Source of the DNA: Nocardioides jiangsuensis
Lineage (GTDB): Bacteria > Actinomycetota > Actinomycetes > Propionibacteriales > Nocardioidaceae
DNA: 64,000 nt
Direction: 5' to 3'
Assembly (NCBI RefSeq): GCF_019679455.1
Contig: NZ_JAIEZQ010000002.1
Location: 62,001-126,000 of the forward strand
How positions within the stretch are numbered: position 1 is the stretch's first letter; the number at the start of each line of letters is the position of its first letter. The position numbers were made by a program, and so were the translations under genes. Positions 60,281 to 64,000 of the stretch are shown here, piece by piece. Below the pieces are notes generated by a model. It saw only the letters and a list, made by a program, of their open reading frames with translations, was not told the DNA's origin and made no database searches.

Positions 60281-61743
60281 CGGCCGGCCAGCGGCTTGGG
60301 CAGCGGGCCGAAGCGCTGGCGGCAGAACGAGCCCGCGCACTCGCCGAGCAGCAGCGCGCGCTGGGTCAGCTCGGCCTCGATCGCGGCGTACCGCGGGTCG
60401 CCCGAGACGTTCCGGAGCTGGTTCGGGTCCCGCCTGCGGTCGTAGAGCTCGGTGGTTCCGGCGGTGGCGAAGTACACGTAGGTGTACCGCGCGGTGCGGA
60501 CCCCGCGGTAGCGCCAGCCGTCGTTCTCGAGCTCGGCCTGGCGGGACGTGCCGGCCTGGATGAGCACGGTGTCGTACGACGGGGCGGAGCGGCTCTTGGC
60601 CATCGGCAGCATGCTCCGGCCGTCGACGGTGAGCCCGGGCCGCACGTTGGCGAGGTCGGCGATCGTGGGCGCGATGTCGACCGTGGTGACCGTCTGCGGC
60701 CGGCTGACGCCCCGGGGGATGCCGGGGCCGCGCATCAGCATCGGCACCTGGAGCGCCTCCTCGTAGGGGACGTCCTTGCCGTAGAAGCGGTGCTCGCCGA
60801 GCAGGAAGCCGTTGTCGGAGGTGAACAGGATGACGGTGTTCGCGAGCTCGCCGGCCTCGTTCAGGGCGCGGACGGCGTCGGCGACGGACGCGTCGACGGC
60901 CTGCAGCGACCGGATCCGCTGCCGGAACTGGTAGGTGATGTCGTCGGCGTCGCGGAGCGGCAGGTCCTGGATGTAGCCGGGCTTGTCGCTGACGTCGGCC
61001 TCGTTGAACGACGGGGAGGTCACCGAGGGGGAGACGGCGTCCGCCAGCACGTTGCGGTGCCGGCGGGCCGGGAGCGGCGGCTGCCAGCAGGTCTCCTTGG
61101 TCGCGCAGGAGGTGTGCGGGGCGACCTGGGAGGCCCAGATGAAGAACGGGCGGCGGCCGCTGAGCTGGCGGATGTACTCCACGGTCTTCTGGCCGACGAG
61201 GTCGGCGTTGTGCAGCGTGGAGTAGTGCTTGAACCGGCCGTTGTTGAACATCGTGTAGTCGAAGTAGCCGTACACGTTCTTGATCGTCGGGTTCCAGATG
61301 TCGAACCCGGGGACCCGGCCGTCGGCGGCCCGGTAGCCGTTGAGGAACTTGCCGACGTACGCGGTCCGGTAGCCGGCGCCGTCGAGCCAGGTGGCGAGGG
61401 TGTTGCGCTCCTTCAGCACCTTGTAGCCGCCGTACGGGCCCCGGTTGTGCCGGACGCCGCTGTTCTGCGCGAACTGGCCGGTGAGGATCTCCGCTCGCGC
61501 CGGGCAGCACAGGGGGTGCGGCGAGATCGAGCGCGGGAAGGTCACCCCGCCCTCGCCGAGGAGCCGCCTGGTCCGCGGCATCCAGCGCAGGTCGCTCAGC
61601 GACTGGTCGTCGGTGGTGATCAGCAGGATGTTGGGCTGCGGCGCGGGCGCCGCCTGTGCGGTCGTCGACGGGGCCGCCGTGACGGCGGCGGTGCCGGCCA
61701 GGATGAGTACGGCCGCGACCATCCCCCGAATGATCGTGAGCAT
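60277..61743 (-). CDS. Secreted type I sulfatase
   Basis: A 488-residue exported sulfatase (signal MLTIIRGMVAAVLILAGTAA). It has metal-binding ILLITTDDQS, the formylglycine site C79-x-P-x-R (PLCCPARAEIL), and the later FTSDNGFLLGEHRFYGKDVP. It also has the FIWASQVAPHTS loop. It would hydrolyse sulfate esters of glycans or steroids. It needs a formylglycine-generating enzyme, not in this window. ATG at 61743; it overlaps the next gene by 4 bp. Confidence 0.9.
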   Translation of the reverse strand: MLTIIRGMVAAVLILAGTAAVTAAPSTTAQAAPAPQPNILLITTDDQSLSDLRWMPRTRRLLGEGGVTFPRSISPHPLCCPARAEILTGQFAQNSGVRHNRGPYGGYKVLKERNTLATWLDGAGYRTAYVGKFLNGYRAADGRVPGFDIWNPTIKNVYGYFDYTMFNNGRFKHYSTLHNADLVGQKTVEYIRQLSGRRPFFIWASQVAPHTSCATKETCWQPPLPARRHRNVLADAVSPSVTSPSFNEADVSDKPGYIQDLPLRDADDITYQFRQRIRSLQAVDASVADAVRALNEAGELANTVILFTSDNGFLLGEHRFYGKDVPYEEALQVPMLMRGPGIPRGVSRPQTVTTVDIAPTIADLANVRPGLTVDGRSMLPMAKSRSAPSYDTVLIQAGTSRQAELENDGWRYRGVRTARYTYVYFATAGTTELYDRRRDPNQLRNVSGDPRYAAIEAELTQRALLLGECAGSFCRQRFGPLPKPLAGR

Positions 61744-61917
61744 GTTGAGGTCCTCGCAGGGTGACGTGGGTGCGTGATGGCGCACGTGTCCCCGGGCCGG
61801 CGGCACCGTCCGAGTACGGGCGTCACCTCATGGTAAAGAGAAGCGGACCGGTTTTGTCGCAGAATGCGGCGAACGCTCCCGGCGTCGCCGCCCCGGAGCC
61901 TCCCACCCGCACGGCAC

Positions 61918-63030
61918 CTACTGGACCTCGGTGGCCTTGCCGAGCACGTCGTCGGAGCCGAACTTGCGGATGTAGGCGCGGATCTTGTCGTTCTCGACCG
62001 CCCGGAACAGGGCCTTGGTCTGCTGCTCGTCGTGCAGCACCACGCTCTGCCCGTCGGGGGTGGTCCCGTAGCCGGCCTTGGGCACGGTCACGAAGGTGAC
62101 GTCCTTCTCGTCCAGGGACCGGAGCGAGAGCGCGAGGCTCTGGATCTCGCTGTTGTCGAAGTCGGAGTCGACGGTCAGGTACTTCACGATCGCCTCGACG
62201 GAGTTGGTCACCTTGAGCGGGTTGCTCGTGGTGCCGTTGGACAGCATCTTCTTCATGAACGAGCGCAGGAAGTTCTGCTGGCGCTTGATCCGGTCGAAGT
62301 CGCCCTCCTCGAGGCCGTAGCGCATCCGCACGTACTGGAGCGCGCGCCGGCCCTCGAGCTCCTCGGTCCCGGCGTTCCACTGCACGTCCTGGGACGGGTC
62401 GTAGATGTCCTCGGGGATGTAGACGGGGACCCCGCCGATCGCGGTGGTGAGCTCGCGGAAGCCCTCCCAGTCGATGATCGCGAGGTGGTCCATCCGCAGG
62501 CCGGTGAAGTCCTCCATGGTCTGCACGTAGAGGGAGGGGCCGCCCTCGGAGAACGCCGCGTTGATCTTCGACCGGCCGACGCCGTCGATGTCGACGTAGG
62601 TGTCGCGGGGGACCGAGACCAGGTAGGCCTTCTCCCGGTCGGCGGTGATGTGCAGGACCATGATGGTGTCGCTGCGGTGCGAGCCGGAGTCCCAGGCGCC
62701 GTCGGCGACCGCCTGGGCGATCGAGGGGCCCTCCCCGGCGTCCGCGCCGGCGAGCAGGATGTTCATCGCGCCGTCGGTGGCCGCGCCGGCGCGCGCCGGC
62801 CGGCGGTCCTCGTCGAGGTCGAGGGCGACCCGCTCGACGTTGCCGATCTGGTTGTTGAGGTACAGCACCCAGGAGCCGAGCGCGCCCACCAGCAGCGCGC
62901 CGGCCGCGACGAGGCACACCGCCACGAGGTGGCGGCCGAACCAGGTCTGGTCGGCCATCCGGCGTCCGTGACCGCGGCCGTCGGCCACGGTGCTGAACCC
63001 CGGTGAGCTCTCGTTGTCGGTCCTGCTCAT
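61918..63030 (-). CDS. LytR-CpsA-Psr (LCP) family ligase
   Basis: A 370-residue membrane protein with an N-terminal cytoplasmic arm, one membrane helix (LVAVCLVAAGALLVGALGSW) and an LCP domain: DTIMVLHITADREKAYLVSV then PRDTYVDIDG, KINAAFSEGGPSLYVQTMED, ALQYVRMRYGLEEGDFDRIK. The conserved Arg and Asp residues contact pyrophosphate of a polyprenyl carrier. The family attaches wall polymers to peptidoglycan or galactan. ATG at 63030. It stands alone, ahead of the sulfatase. Confidence 0.9.
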   Translation of the reverse strand: MSRTDNESSPGFSTVADGRGHGRRMADQTWFGRHLVAVCLVAAGALLVGALGSWVLYLNNQIGNVERVALDLDEDRRPARAGAATDGAMNILLAGADAGEGPSIAQAVADGAWDSGSHRSDTIMVLHITADREKAYLVSVPRDTYVDIDGVGRSKINAAFSEGGPSLYVQTMEDFTGLRMDHLAIIDWEGFRELTTAIGGVPVYIPEDIYDPSQDVQWNAGTEELEGRRALQYVRMRYGLEEGDFDRIKRQQNFLRSFMKKMLSNGTTSNPLKVTNSVEAIVKYLTVDSDFDNSEIQSLALSLRSLDEKDVTFVTVPKAGYGTTPDGQSVVLHDEQQTKALFRAVENDKIRAYIRKFGSDDVLGKATEVQ

Positions 63031-63163
63031 CGGTCTCCCAGGTCGCTGTCGCGTCGAGTCGCCGTGCGCGGTGCACGCGTCCCGCACAGCGCGGGAAAGA
63101 CGGCATCTCACGCATGCTACGGAAATCGGGCCCATGGCTCGAATTCCGAGTCACATGCGTCAC

Positions 63164-63589
63164 TCACGTCTCCAGGATCACCGTGACCGGGCCGTCGTTC
63201 TGCAGGGAGAGCAGCATGTCCGCCCCGAAGACGCCGCGGGCCACGGTCGCGCCGAGCCGCTCGAGCTCAGCGCAGACGTCCTCGTAGACCGGCTCGGAGA
63301 CCGGTCCGGGCGCGGCGGCGTTCCAGGTCGGGCGGCGGCCCTTCCGGGCGTCGCCGTACAGGGTGAACTGGCTGACGACCAGGATCGGCGCGTCGACCTC
63401 GGAGGCGGAGCGCTCCTCGCGCAGGATCCGCAGCCCCCAGATCTTCCGGGCCATCCAGGACACCTGGTCGGGACCGTCGTCGTGGGTGACGCCGAGGAGT
63501 ACGACGAGCCCCGGACCGGGGAGCGAGCCGACGACCTTCCCGTCAACGGAGACAGATGCCTCAAGAACACGCTGAACAACGGCTCGCAT
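63164..63589 (-). CDS. dtd: D-aminoacyl-tRNA deacylase
   Basis: A 141-residue enzyme with [13 protein letters not shown] near the start, the SQFTL motif ([15 protein letters not shown]) and the Gly-cis-Pro-like [11 protein letters not shown] end. It removes D-amino acids (and Gly) misattached to tRNA. Full length. Divergent from the BKACE gene. Confidence 0.96.
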   Translation of the reverse strand: MRAVVQRVLEASVSVDGKVVGSLPGPGLVVLLGVTHDDGPDQVSWMARKIWGLRILREERSASEVDAPILVVSQFTLYGDARKGRRPTWNAAAPGPVSEPVYEDVCAELERLGATVARGVFGADMLLSLQNDGPVTVILET

Positions 63590-63639
63590 CGGGAAATCTT
63601 CCTGTGTCGAGATCGACGGGCGGTGGGAAGTCTGACACG

Positions 63640-64000
63640 ATGACGCGCATGAGCGTGACCTCCGACCGCCCCGCCGCGCCGACCGCCGGCACCCCCAGGA
63701 CCCCCGGCAACCTGCTGGTCACCGTCGCCCCCACCGGCGCGGAGACGAGCAAGGACGACTGCCCGGCGCTGCCCACCACGCTCGAGGAGCTCGTCGAGAC
63801 CGCGCAGCGCTGCGAGGCCGCGGGCGCGGCGATGGTGCACGTGCACATCCGGGACGGGGAGCACCGGCCCACGCTCGACCTGGTCCGGCTCACCGAGACC
63901 GTCGACGCGCTGCACGCCGAGACCGACCTGGTGGTGCAGCTGTCCACCGGCGGCTCCGTGCACGACCCGCTCGAGAACCGGCTCAAGGTGCTCGACGCGC
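63640..64000 (+). CDS. BKACE family protein (3-keto-5-aminohexanoate cleavage), 5' part
   Basis: A 3'-truncated gene running off the window: 120 codons are visible. After a short Pro/Thr leader the core begins [20 protein letters not shown], then [20 protein letters not shown] and [20 protein letters not shown], which carries the histidine metal ligands (HVHIRD). These TIM-barrel enzymes cleave beta-keto acids with acetyl-CoA. The start could be ATG 63640 or 63649. Substrate unknown. Confidence 0.82.
   Translation, partial: MTRMSVTSDRPAAPTAGTPRTPGNLLVTVAPTGAETSKDDCPALPTTLEELVETAQRCEAAGAAMVHVHIRDGEHRPTLDLVRLTETVDALHAETDLVVQLSTGGSVHDPLENRLKVLDA

Overview
The window is a GC-rich chromosomal segment of an actinobacterium. 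Mycothiol synthase (MshD), a GlnR-type orphan regulator, a CsoR copper sensor, an LPXTG surface protein and frequent GTG starts all point to Actinomycetota. Overall gene content and style fit the Nocardioides group best, which is an inference from family resemblance and not from a search. I see about 68 protein genes, one tRNA gene, and no rRNA, CRISPR array, prophage or secondary-metabolite cluster.

Region 1-2.7 kb is the only stretch that looks accessory. It holds a VOC-fold protein, a membrane protein, and a tRNA-Lys(UUU) gene whose 3' end is repeated downstream as eroded attachment-site-like repeats. A broken transposase start and an array of ~21-bp insertion-sequence-end motifs lie among them. 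Region 2.7-8.7 kb carries a peptidoglycan-binding lipoprotein, a large SARP/AfsR-type regulator, and divergent DUF3237 and nitronate monooxygenase genes.

Region 8.1-12.9 kb encodes a branched-chain-type 2-oxoacid dehydrogenase (E1a, E1b, E2) with a duplicated ABM-like protein downstream and a divergent Lrp/AsnC regulator. Region 12.9-19.6 kb is a phenylacetate catabolism locus: a TetR regulator, paaABCDE, and divergent paaZ with a 12-bp palindrome inside its promoter spacer. Region 19.7-28.2 kb is mixed: a patatin, a PLP decarboxylase, two CNNM/CorC-type membrane proteins, a GlsB/YeaQ protein, a GNAT enzyme and a lytic transglycosylase with a repetitive Pro-Ala stalk.

Region 28.3-31.1 kb is a DUF1800/DUF1501 pair, followed by a symmetrical array of 22-bp repeats. 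Region 31.6-36.4 kb has an SRPBCC protein, the pta-ackA acetate pathway and a cold-shock gene. Region 36.4-39.2 kb is a csoR-copZ-copA copper-efflux operon. Region 39.3-50.8 kb is largely phosphate metabolism: a DUF47 (PhoU-like) protein with a PiT transporter, pstSCAB behind a PHO-box array, a Nudix/histidine phosphatase protein and polyphosphate kinase.

Region 50.9-56.4 kb has an esterase, mshD, glnR, a MoaD-like protein, an LPXTG surface protein and a thioredoxin-like protein; a second copy of the 22-bp repeat family lies here. Region 56.5-58.5 kb is a sulfur operon (DUF4395, sulfurtransferase, SseC-type DUF1416) preceded by a very short Cys/Arg-rich leader ORF. The window closes with a discoidin-like membrane protein, a sulfatase, an LCP-family protein, D-aminoacyl-tRNA deacylase and the 5' part of a BKACE-type gene.
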